A program made the position numbers and the translations under genes. From Chloroflexi bacterium RBG_16_48_8 (GTDB taxonomy: Bacteria; Chloroflexota; Anaerolineae; Anaerolineales; E44-bin32), in NCBI GenBank assembly GCA_001795115.1, contig MGNI01000173.1:5785-10850 (forward strand): DNA of 5,066 nt, written 5' to 3'. The notes under the pieces are model-generated. The model worked only from the letters and a program-made list of their open reading frames with translations. It ran no database searches and was not told the origin of the DNA. This document shows positions 1-5,066 of this stretch, in pieces (the stretch's first letter is position 1; every line of letters starts with the position of its first letter).

Positions 1-83
1 GGACGGAGCCCACACCGCAATTCACCTTTGCCCTGGTGTGATGAACCTTGGCTGGCATGGTCAATGGGTTTGTTAATCCGCAT
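1..83 (-). CDS. Possible 5' fragment of an unidentified gene, runs off left edge
   Basis: A minus-strand reading frame stays open from an ATG at 83 (or a longer start at 107) to the window edge. It gives about 27 residues from the inner start, beginning MRINKPIDHASQGS. Both starts have purine-rich ribosome-binding sequences: AGGAAGG lies 3 bases before the ATG at 107, and GGGGAAGGG lies 4 bases before the ATG at 83. The inner start is preferred because the extra residues of the longer form (MGTKGKGS) look like translated ribosome-binding sequence. It would be the second gene of an operon, 47 bases after the stop of the membrane-protein gene, with no terminator between them. A segment HQGKGELRCGLRP resembles N-termini of some small cupin-type proteins, but that is only an impression from too few residues. 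The opposite strand is also open here (stop at 74-76), so the coding strand is not settled. Confidence 0.3.
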   Translation of the reverse strand, partial: MRINKPIDHASQGSSHQGKGELRCGLR

Positions 84-130
84 GCTTCCCTTCCCCTTTG
101 TCCCCATAATCCTTCCTATGCACCGGTCTT

Positions 131-643
131 CTATCTCTTACGGAAGATACTCCGTACCAGCATAATGACCCCTAGGAGGATGATCAAGATAGGCCAATAA
201 GGGCCAATCCATTCCGGTCCTCCCATGAAGGAGCTGAAGATGAGAAACATGATCAGGCTAATCAAGATCAACATGCCCCCACCTTGAATGGCGCTGGCAA
301 CCTTCCCCTCCAACAACTCAGCCAAGAAGACCCCCAGTCCAACGAAACCCGGGATGAGCGTCCAGACATATCCCCAACTTTCCCAATTCCCGGTCGCGTT
401 TTGCCAGTAAAGGAGCCCTCCGATTCCGGCAAAAATCATGGCTGGCACAGCCATTCCGGGTGCGCCAACCAACAAGCCTAGAACCAGGAGAAATAGCCCG
501 AAAGCGATGATGCTAACTGGCCAATCAAAGGATAGATCCATCAGATCTTGAAGACCAGGCACCAATTGGTAGACCAGAGAAAAAGCCCCGATCAAAATTA
601 AGAGCACTCCAACCCCAATGTTGGATCGTTTTTTCCTTTCCAT
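131..643 (-). CDS. Six-helix membrane protein with three two-helix repeats, LiaI/LiaF-N-like (DUF5668-type)
   Basis: This encodes a 170-residue integral membrane protein of unknown specific role. The N-terminus is short and basic (MERKKRSN) and the C-terminus is basic (RSIFRKR), so both ends probably face the cytoplasm. Six hydrophobic segments are visible at about residues 9-28, 42-60, 64-80, 92-110, 121-140 and 149-166. They form three tandem hairpins: a Gly-rich helix, a short polar or acidic loop, then a helix opened by a Trp motif (FDWPVSII at 39-46, YVWTLIPG at 92-99, PYWPILII at 148-155). This pattern is familiar from the LiaI/LiaF-like transmembrane modules of envelope-stress proteins and from many uncharacterised bacterial proteins; the assignment is by pattern only. 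The start is the second of two adjacent ATGs, because AAGGAGG lies 5 bases before it but only 2 bases before the ATG at 646. No extracytoplasmic or DNA-binding domain is present. The frame is intact. Confidence 0.85.
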   Translation of the reverse strand: MERKKRSNIGVGVLLILIGAFSLVYQLVPGLQDLMDLSFDWPVSIIAFGLFLLVLGLLVGAPGMAVPAMIFAGIGGLLYWQNATGNWESWGYVWTLIPGFVGLGVFLAELLEGKVASAIQGGGMLILISLIMFLIFSSFMGGPEWIGPYWPILIILLGVIMLVRSIFRKR

Positions 644-648
644 CATAG

Positions 649-655
649 CCTCCTT
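649..655 (-). promoter_or_regulatory. Ribosome-binding site that decides the start of the membrane protein
   Basis: Read on the minus strand this is AAGGAGG, a full Shine-Dalgarno match. It stands 2 bases before the first ATG (644-646) and 5 bases before the second (641-643). The usual spacing is 5-9 bases, so the second ATG is favoured and the protein is 170 rather than 171 residues. Confidence 0.8.
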
Positions 656-1295
656 CAGGAGTATCCAATTTCAAAGATTTCTTAGCTTGTTCTCCCCCAT
701 AGGGAATCCCGACACCCCTACCATTGCTCACTTAAATGAATAGTGACCAAACGAATAGCTTGGACTTACTCATCCATGATCCACTTCGCCCACCGAGTTC
801 AATTTACTTGCCACATGGATGGTTTTCCAGAAATACTTCCTTATATCATCCCAGCATGGGAGTATTGGTAATGCTAGCCGAGGCTTCCGCCCATCGGGTG
901 CGACATCTATGAGAGGGTTATAAATTTATTTGACCTCATCCTATATACGGTGAAAGATGTCGTAAGGTTGCATGCGTGCCCATCGAGTTCTTCCCTGATG
1001 TTCCCTGTGACGAGCTTCAGATAACACTCGCTGCCCCTTCTTCCTAAACCCAACCGAAACCGATCTGTCGATGAAGGGATAAAGGGTACTAAAGTACTAG
1101 TCCACATTGTACCAGAGTACTCTGACGATCAAGAGACACTCCAGAGTACGATGGGATCATAAAATCAAATCGGCCACAGGATTTAAGTGATACAAACCAG
1201 TGGCTATTTAGGTATGGCAGTCGAGATCTCACAGTAAGATGTCAGCTCACGGTCAAAATCATGGACTTAATGATCGGAATAAAACCAGTGAAAAT
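656..1295. other. Long intergenic region between divergent genes
   Basis: About 640 bases lie between the ribosome-binding sites of the minus-strand membrane protein and the plus-strand lipoprotein. No frame gives a convincing protein: the longest candidate (minus strand 907-1107) has no ribosome-binding site and no recognisable sequence, and a plus-strand frame at 776-871 encodes only 31 residues. Visible elements are an AT-rich palindrome ATAAATTTAT (920-929), a tandem ten-base repeat TTCCCTGATG/TTCCCTGTGA (991-1010), the GTAC repeat array (1086-1150) and a palindrome GAGATCTC (1223-1230). A weak extended -10 candidate for the lipoprotein gene is TGATACAAA at 1188-1196, without a -35 match. 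No clear promoter is seen for the minus-strand gene. The length suggests an elaborate regulatory region, an unannotated RNA, or decayed sequence; the sequence alone does not choose between them. Confidence 0.6.
1086..1150. repeat. GTAC-centred repeat array, candidate operator cluster
   Basis: Five GTAC tetramers fall within 64 bases (1086, 1094, 1109, 1117, 1146). Two 13-base units match at 11 of 13 positions: GTACTAAAGTACT (1086-1098) and GTACCAGAGTACT (1109-1121). A third partial unit, 1138-1150, repeats CCAGAGTAC exactly (1112-1120 and 1141-1149). The centre of the array is a perfect 12-base palindrome, CAGAGTACTCTG (1113-1124). Unit spacing is 23 and then 29 bases. It lies about 160-220 bases upstream of the lipoprotein ATG and well away from the membrane-protein gene. 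Palindromic half-sites repeated at short spacing are typical of a dimeric transcription factor site; that function is inference, and the regulator is unknown. Confidence 0.5.
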
Positions 1296-1303
1296 AGGGA
1301 AGG
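1296..1303 (+). promoter_or_regulatory. Ribosome-binding site that decides the start of the lipoprotein
   Basis: AGGGAAGG lies 5 bases before the ATG at 1309 and 2 bases before the adjacent ATG at 1306. The far upstream in-frame ATG at 1261 has no ribosome-binding sequence before it (CACGGTCAAAATC). Starting at 1309 also puts a basic residue pair right after Met, as expected for a signal peptide, so the longer 681-residue reading is rejected. Confidence 0.75.
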
Positions 1304-1308
1304 CGATG

Positions 1309-3306
1309 ATGCGTAAGATCCTGGGTGGGTTTCTCCTGATCTCCCTTTTATCAACAGCCTGTACACCATGGTTCCTTGAGCAAGCGGAAATAGTGGAGGA
1401 ACGCGATAACCTCGAGGTTTTTGTCAGCGAGGATGAGCCAATATTGGCCACGATTGCAGGGCGTGACATTTCCATCGTGCTGGATCCAAATCAGGAGCTT
1501 GATACCAACGAAGTGGTCGTCACATTGGTAAACCTGGGCTCAGCTTACCTGGTTGAAACAGCGGATCCTTCGGGCCGTTATTTGCCCTCTGTCCAGCTGG
1601 TGCTGCGCCAGGATGAGCCCCTTCAGCAAATCACAATGCCTCAAATTCAAGTGTCTGCAGGTTGGACGCTTCGCTTCGTCAACAATATCAATCTGCAATA
1701 CCTTCGAGAACGCTTCCATGAAACTATCCCCCTCGATCAACTCAAATCCTTCTTAGCTCGAAAGATCTACGGACGCGGAATCAATATTATCTTCAAAGTA
1801 CCTCAATCCATCGATGATTTTCAAGAAGTCAATGTCTACAGCACCCCAGGTACCATGACTTTCCTGGTCGTTGGTCGATATGATGAAGGAGGCGGCGGAG
1901 GTTCCCTTCTCTCGCAAGTCCAAGTTGCGGACTTAAAGCTGGTTGCTGTAAGCTTGTTGGCAGATTCTTTGGAGACTCTCGAACCTAATTTCATCATCGA
2001 AAAAGCGCAAACAATGCAGGGCGGAATCTACGTTGCTTATGCTGAATCAACGCTGCCCCTGCCCAATACAGGTATGGATGAAGAGGCGACCCCTCTTCCC
2101 GAATGTGCAGACAATGAAGTGTTAACCTTCCGCGAAGAAGAGGGTGTTAAGATCGCTGAGTGCCAGGCTGCACCCTGGTTAGACCAAACGCCAGTACCTT
2201 CCGCCACAATCGAACCTACACCGACAGGTCCGACACCGACTCCTACGCTTCCACCTCCAACACCTACACCCACCCCCCCTCCTGTGATCTATACCGATAC
2301 CTTCCCCGCGGTTGATCCGCAAATCCTCGGGGATTGCCCGTCATGGGTACACGACTGGTATAATGTGACCGGTCCGGATGGCAACACCTATCGCACATGG
2401 CATCCTGTAACCGTCCGACTTGAGCCGTCCAACCCAAACAGCCCAACTTGTAGCTTCGCCCATGAGCATGGTGATCCGCCCCATCCGCAGGGTCCACAAC
2501 CCACTTTCGGCTATGTCGCATTCCATGCCGGCAAAGTAGAGCTGATTAAAGAACATGAGGGTTACAAGGTCTTTACCCATATCCATGGTCAATTGACGGG
2601 CTGGAGTACCGAAGAACAAATCATTGTAAACCCCGATATCGATATCCAATTCTGGTTTCATCAAGGCTCCTGGAGCCGTTCCAGACTCACGGAGCGTTAC
2701 CATGATGTTGGCTTCTGGTCGTTGGACGCGGGGGGGCGTCAGACAGAAGTCTATTACTTCGCTGACACCGGTGAGCTAACGGATAAGTGTGGCAGTCAAA
2801 ACACATCCGGTCCTAAAAGAGCTGTTGCTAGCGAATGTGATTACGGCAATGAGATCTGGGATTTCGGGGGCGATATCGCTGGTATTTGGGATACACCCGT
2901 GCAAGTTGCCGTCCTGAATCCAATGAACTTCATGCGCGGCAATCCTAATTTCCTGCAATCCATTGAGTTAATCAGCACCTCTGATGAAATCTGCGGGGTA
3001 AACTTCTTCTCATGTGAATACAAACTCCCCTTCGGGCACGCCAATTCACTTTGGTTGGGGAATATGCGCATGCTTTATAATCCAAGCCTGCAGTGGTCCA
3101 ACGCTGGGGGGGCTGAGACCACCTGCACCGACGTTTATGGGAAGCGTGCAGCAGATGGATTCTGCACCTCCCAAACCCGTGGTTACATCCTTCAGAAAGT
3201 GGCAACCATCAACTTCTACGGTGGCAGCAGCGGAGTGTGGGACAGCTCGTACGATGCCCTAGGAGAGGCCTTGGGTTTGCCCCAGGGTGCACCGGGCGGG
3301 AACTGA
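1309..3306 (+). CDS. Predicted lipoprotein: unknown N-terminal domain, Thr-Pro linker, Cys/His-rich C-terminal module
   Basis: This encodes 665 residues, probably exported and lipid-anchored on the outer face of the cytoplasmic membrane. Residues 1-17 form a signal peptide (MRK, then a hydrophobic core) ending in a permissive lipobox, LLSTAC, with Cys18 as the lipidated residue. Residues ~30-275 form an apparently beta-rich domain with a Gly5 loop that I do not recognise; a Cys pair follows (CADN...AEC), probably a disulphide. Residues 294-325 are a Thr/Pro linker of the kind common in Chloroflexota surface proteins. Residues ~326-665 form a second domain with eight Cys (an even number, fitting disulphides) and many His: H348, H365 (TWHP), C381-x3-H385-x-H387-G-D, H406, H424-I-H426-G, H451, H465 and H577. 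The clustered His suggest metal binding or a hydrolase-like site; this is inference. I cannot name the family. The gene appears to be a single-gene unit, with a repeat array upstream and a terminator just downstream. The start is chosen from the AGGGAAGG site. Confidence 0.85.
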   Translation: MRKILGGFLLISLLSTACTPWFLEQAEIVEERDNLEVFVSEDEPILATIAGRDISIVLDPNQELDTNEVVVTLVNLGSAYLVETADPSGRYLPSVQLVLRQDEPLQQITMPQIQVSAGWTLRFVNNINLQYLRERFHETIPLDQLKSFLARKIYGRGINIIFKVPQSIDDFQEVNVYSTPGTMTFLVVGRYDEGGGGGSLLSQVQVADLKLVAVSLLADSLETLEPNFIIEKAQTMQGGIYVAYAESTLPLPNTGMDEEATPLPECADNEVLTFREEEGVKIAECQAAPWLDQTPVPSATIEPTPTGPTPTPTLPPPTPTPTPPPVIYTDTFPAVDPQILGDCPSWVHDWYNVTGPDGNTYRTWHPVTVRLEPSNPNSPTCSFAHEHGDPPHPQGPQPTFGYVAFHAGKVELIKEHEGYKVFTHIHGQLTGWSTEEQIIVNPDIDIQFWFHQGSWSRSRLTERYHDVGFWSLDAGGRQTEVYYFADTGELTDKCGSQNTSGPKRAVASECDYGNEIWDFGGDIAGIWDTPVQVAVLNPMNFMRGNPNFLQSIELISTSDEICGVNFFSCEYKLPFGHANSLWLGNMRMLYNPSLQWSNAGGAETTCTDVYGKRAADGFCTSQTRGYILQKVATINFYGGSSGVWDSSYDALGEALGLPQGAPGGN

Positions 3307-3333
3307 TTCTTCCTCTGATAAATTTATCTTGGA

Positions 3334-3360
3334 GGGCTCGATCTCTCGAGCCCTTTTCCT
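3334..3360 (+). terminator. Intrinsic terminator after the lipoprotein gene
   Basis: A perfect 8-base-pair stem, GGGCTCGA (3334-3341) with TCGAGCCC (3346-3353), closes on a TCTC tetraloop. It is followed by TTTTCCTTT. The flanking A3333-T3354 pair can extend the stem. It begins 28 bases after the lipoprotein stop codon and separates that gene from gatC. A 12-base AT-rich palindrome, GATAAATTTATC (3317-3328), lies just before it. Confidence 0.88.
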
Positions 3361-3389
3361 TTCCGCCACTAACCCCAACCCACCCCCTC

Positions 3390-3398
3390 TGCTATAAT
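3390..3398 (+). promoter_or_regulatory. Extended -10 promoter for gatCA, probably giving a leaderless mRNA
   Basis: TGCTATAAT is a perfect TATAAT box (3393-3398) preceded by the TGn extension. No TTGACA-like -35 is seen at 16-18 bases upstream, as is usual for extended -10 promoters. Transcription normally starts about 6-8 bases after the box, at about 3404-3407, while the gatC ATG is at 3408-3410. No Shine-Dalgarno sequence lies between (TTCCTCTACT). The position just past the terminator supports an independent transcription unit. Confidence 0.65.
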
Positions 3399-3407
3399 TC
3401 CTCTACT

Positions 3408-3704
3408 ATGAGTATCACCATCGAAGAAGTTAGAAAAATCGCATTCTTGGCTCGATTGCGACTGACCGCGGAAGAAGAAGAACGCTACGCCGGGCAGCTT
3501 TCCGCCATCCTGCAGTATGCCGCTAGGTTGCAGGAGGTGGATACATCCCTTATCCCTCCTACTGCGACTGTCCTCCCTTTGAAGGCTCCATTAAGGGAAG
3601 ATATTGCCCGCCCATCCACGCCGCGTGACCTCATTCTTTCCAATGCACCTGCAACAGAGGAGGGGATGTTCCGGGTTCTCCCTGTGCTTGATTCTGAACC
3701 TTAA
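3408..3704 (+). CDS. gatC: Asp/Glu-tRNA(Asn/Gln) amidotransferase subunit C
   Basis: This encodes the 98-residue small subunit of the GatCAB complex, which converts Glu-tRNA(Gln) and/or Asp-tRNA(Asn) to the amidated form in the cytoplasm using glutamine and ATP. In the known family GatC wraps around the GatA-GatB interface and stabilises GatA rather than catalysing. The sequence is canonical along its length: the N-terminal helix ITIEEVRKIAFLARLRLT (residues 3-20), a second helix EEEERYAGQLSAIL, the central VLPLKAPLREDIARPS segment, and the C-terminal NAPATEEGMFRVLPVLD. The length is typical (about 95-100). The ATG at 3408 is chosen because it gives the standard family N-terminus; the frame is open back to 3237, but that extension runs through the terminator and the end of the lipoprotein gene. 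There is no Shine-Dalgarno sequence before it. gatA follows after 20 bases in the same direction. Confidence 0.96.
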   Translation: MSITIEEVRKIAFLARLRLTAEEEERYAGQLSAILQYAARLQEVDTSLIPPTATVLPLKAPLREDIARPSTPRDLILSNAPATEEGMFRVLPVLDSEP

Positions 3705-3724
3705 TCATCGGAAACCCGACGAGA

Positions 3725-5066
3725 ATGATGACCCACCTGACTGACCTCTCCCTTCTAGAAGCTGCCAACGCCCTCCGCACAGGAGATGTAACCTCCCGAG
3801 AGCTCACGGAATCCTGTCTCCAACGCATTTCCTCCCTCGAACCTGAGGTGCAGGCCTTCTTGGCTCAAACGCCGGAGCTTGCTCTGCACCAAGCCGACCA
3901 AGCGGATGAACGCTTAGCCAATTGGAGGCGGGGATCTGAAAACCCCTTAGCTCTCACCTGGGGGATCCCCATCGCTGTAAAGGATGTGCTCGCCCTTCAA
4001 GGGGTCCCAACGACATGTGGTTCGAAAATTTTGGAGGGATTCAGACCTCCCTACACCGCCACCAGCGTGGACCGATTGATCCAGTCTGGCGTTGTCATCC
4101 TGGGGAAGACCAATACGGATGAGTTCGCCATGGGGTCTTCCACAGAGAATTCCGCCTATGGGGTCACCCACAACCCCTGGGATCTCCGGCGCGTGCCTGG
4201 GGGTTCCTCCGGCGGCTCTGCAGCTGCGGTCGCAGCTCGAATGTGCTTCAGTGCGCTTGGCACAGATACGGGAGGATCTGTTCGCCAACCCGCTTCTTTC
4301 TGCGGCATAACAGGATTAAAAACATCCTATGGTCGAGTCTCGCGTTACGGGCTGATCGCTTACGGATCCTCCCTGGATACAGTCGGTGTCCTTTCCCGCT
4401 CCGCAGCTGATCTGGCCCCCCTGTTTTCCGCCATAGCCGGACCTGACCCTCTCGACTCGACCTCCATGCCCCAACCTGTACCCGATATTTCCCTGGATGA
4501 GGTTGAGATGAAAGGCATCCGCATCGGTGTACCCAGGGAATATTTCATCGAGGGTATCCAGGCTGAAGTTGAAATGGCTGTGCGGGAAGCCGTGGACCTC
4601 ATGCAATCATTGGGATGTGATGTGGAAGAAATCAGCCTACCTCACACAGATCTCGCCCTGCCTGTTTATTACATTATCGCACCGGCTGAGGCCTCCGCCA
4701 ATCTGGCCCGATATGATGGTATCCGTTTTGGTCCTAGAAAGGAAACCGATGAACTGTGGGAGGGATACCTGGAAACACGTGGGTCCCTTTTCGGATCGGA
4801 GGTTAAACGGCGAATCATGCTCGGCACCTATGCCCTCTCAGCGGGCTATTACGATGCTTATTATGGGCAAGCCCAGAAAGTCCGCACTTTGATCAAGGCG
4901 GATTTCGAAAAAGCCTTTCAGAGCGTCGACCTGATTGCCTGCCCTGTGACTCCTACTACTGCCTTTGGCATAGGAGCGCATGGAGATGATCCTCTCTCCA
5001 TGTACCTTGAGGATGTCTTTACACTGCCAGCTAATCTTGCCGGGATCCCCGGGATCGCTTTCCCTG
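3725..5066 (+). CDS. gatA: Asp/Glu-tRNA(Asn/Gln) amidotransferase subunit A, 3' end cut by the window
   Basis: This is the glutaminase subunit of GatCAB and belongs to the amidase-signature family. It releases ammonia from glutamine and channels it to GatB, where the mischarged tRNA is amidated. 447 residues are visible without a stop or frameshift. The family's usual length of ~480-490 means about 40-50 C-terminal residues lie beyond the right edge. The Lys-cisSer-Ser catalytic triad is complete: Lys86 in PIAVKDV, cis-Ser161 in VPGGSSGGSAAAVAA, and nucleophile Ser185 in GTDTGGSVRQPA, with the standard 24-residue gap between the serines. Other hallmarks are GKTNTDEFAMGSS, YGRVSRYGLIAYGSSLD and, near the edge, LPANLAGIPGIAFP. 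The start is ATG 3725 or the adjacent ATG 3728; only a weak GACGAGA precedes them, so the choice is open and translation may be coupled to gatC. One small departure is LKTSYGRVS, where most homologues have LKPTYGRVS. gatB is not in the window. Confidence 0.97.
   Translation, partial: MMTHLTDLSLLEAANALRTGDVTSRELTESCLQRISSLEPEVQAFLAQTPELALHQADQADERLANWRRGSENPLALTWGIPIAVKDVLALQGVPTTCGSKILEGFRPPYTATSVDRLIQSGVVILGKTNTDEFAMGSSTENSAYGVTHNPWDLRRVPGGSSGGSAAAVAARMCFSALGTDTGGSVRQPASFCGITGLKTSYGRVSRYGLIAYGSSLDTVGVLSRSAADLAPLFSAIAGPDPLDSTSMPQPVPDISLDEVEMKGIRIGVPREYFIEGIQAEVEMAVREAVDLMQSLGCDVEEISLPHTDLALPVYYIIAPAEASANLARYDGIRFGPRKETDELWEGYLETRGSLFGSEVKRRIMLGTYALSAGYYDAYYGQAQKVRTLIKADFEKAFQSVDLIACPVTPTTAFGIGAHGDDPLSMYLEDVFTLPANLAGIPGIAFP

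Noticed and set aside
11..40. CACACC...GGTGTG inverted repeat as a terminator
   Set aside because: It has only a six-base stem with an 18-base loop and no T-run on either strand.
2..76. Plus-strand open tail ending in GWHGQWVC and TAA, as a convergent gene
   Set aside because: Only 24 codons are visible, no family is recognisable, and the opposite strand has ribosome-binding support. It cannot be excluded, but it is not supported enough to list.
849..861. TCCCAGCATGGGA hairpin
   Set aside because: A five-base stem with a three-base loop and no T-tract is too small to call a terminator or RNA element.
776..871. Plus-strand 31-residue ORF in the intergenic region
   Set aside because: There is no Shine-Dalgarno sequence before the ATG and nothing similar is known to me; the length is within chance expectation.
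907..1107. Minus-strand 66-residue ORF in the intergenic region
   Set aside because: There is no ribosome-binding site, no recognisable motif and a mixed composition. It is most likely a chance open frame.
1261..1308. N-terminal extension of the lipoprotein to the ATG at 1261
   Set aside because: There is no ribosome-binding sequence before it, and it would bury the signal peptide behind 16 polar residues. AGGGAAGG before 1309 gives a standard lipoprotein N-terminus.
2037..2273. Minus-strand Gly/Val-rich ORF
   Set aside because: It is the antisense reading of the Thr-Pro linker of the lipoprotein; its Gly-Val repeats follow directly from the linker codons.
3237..3407. Extension of gatC upstream to 3237
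   Set aside because: It overlaps the end of the lipoprotein gene in another frame, crosses the terminator and promoter, and adds residues absent from GatC proteins.
4316..4606. Minus-strand and alternative-frame ORFs inside gatA
   Set aside because: gatA is a clear, uninterrupted conserved protein across this stretch; these frames are its shadows.

Overview
The window comes from a bacterium of roughly 50 % GC. It reads as ordinary chromosomal DNA, with no mobile-element or phage signature. The best guess at the lineage is Chloroflexota (Anaerolineae-like). The basis is style rather than phylogeny: a secreted lipoprotein has two domains joined by a long Thr-Pro (TPTP) linker, which is very common in that phylum, and it sits beside a bacterial-type gatC-gatA pair. 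No rRNA or tRNA is present to confirm this.

Layout, left to right. (1) On the minus strand, an uncertain ORF fragment runs off the left edge (1-83), next to a small six-helix membrane protein (131-643) built from three two-helix repeats of the LiaI/LiaF-like type. (2) About 650 bases without a convincing gene follow, between this gene and a divergently oriented one. This stretch holds a compact cluster of GTAC-centred repeats and palindromes (1086-1150) that looks like a regulator binding array. (3) On the plus strand is a 665-residue predicted lipoprotein (1309-3306). Its C-terminal half is an unrecognised Cys/His-rich module with a C-x3-H-x-H-G-D core. A strong intrinsic terminator closes this gene (3334-3360). 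(4) A new transcription unit then starts from an extended -10 promoter (TGCTATAAT) whose predicted start point lies at or within a few bases of the gatC ATG, so the mRNA is probably leaderless. gatC (3408-3704) is followed after 20 bases by gatA (3725 to beyond the right edge), which is intact as far as it is visible but lacks its last ~40-50 residues.

Functionally, GatC and GatA are two of the three subunits of the GatCAB amidotransferase, which completes Gln-tRNA(Gln) and/or Asn-tRNA(Asn) by transamidation. GatB is not in the window. The lipoprotein and the membrane protein are both cell-envelope proteins, but they are transcribed apart from each other, and nothing in the sequence ties them to gatCA beyond adjacency.

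I did not find a clearly new multi-gene system. The points most worth a second look are the His/Cys-rich lipoprotein module, the GTAC repeat array upstream of it, and the leaderless gatC promoter.
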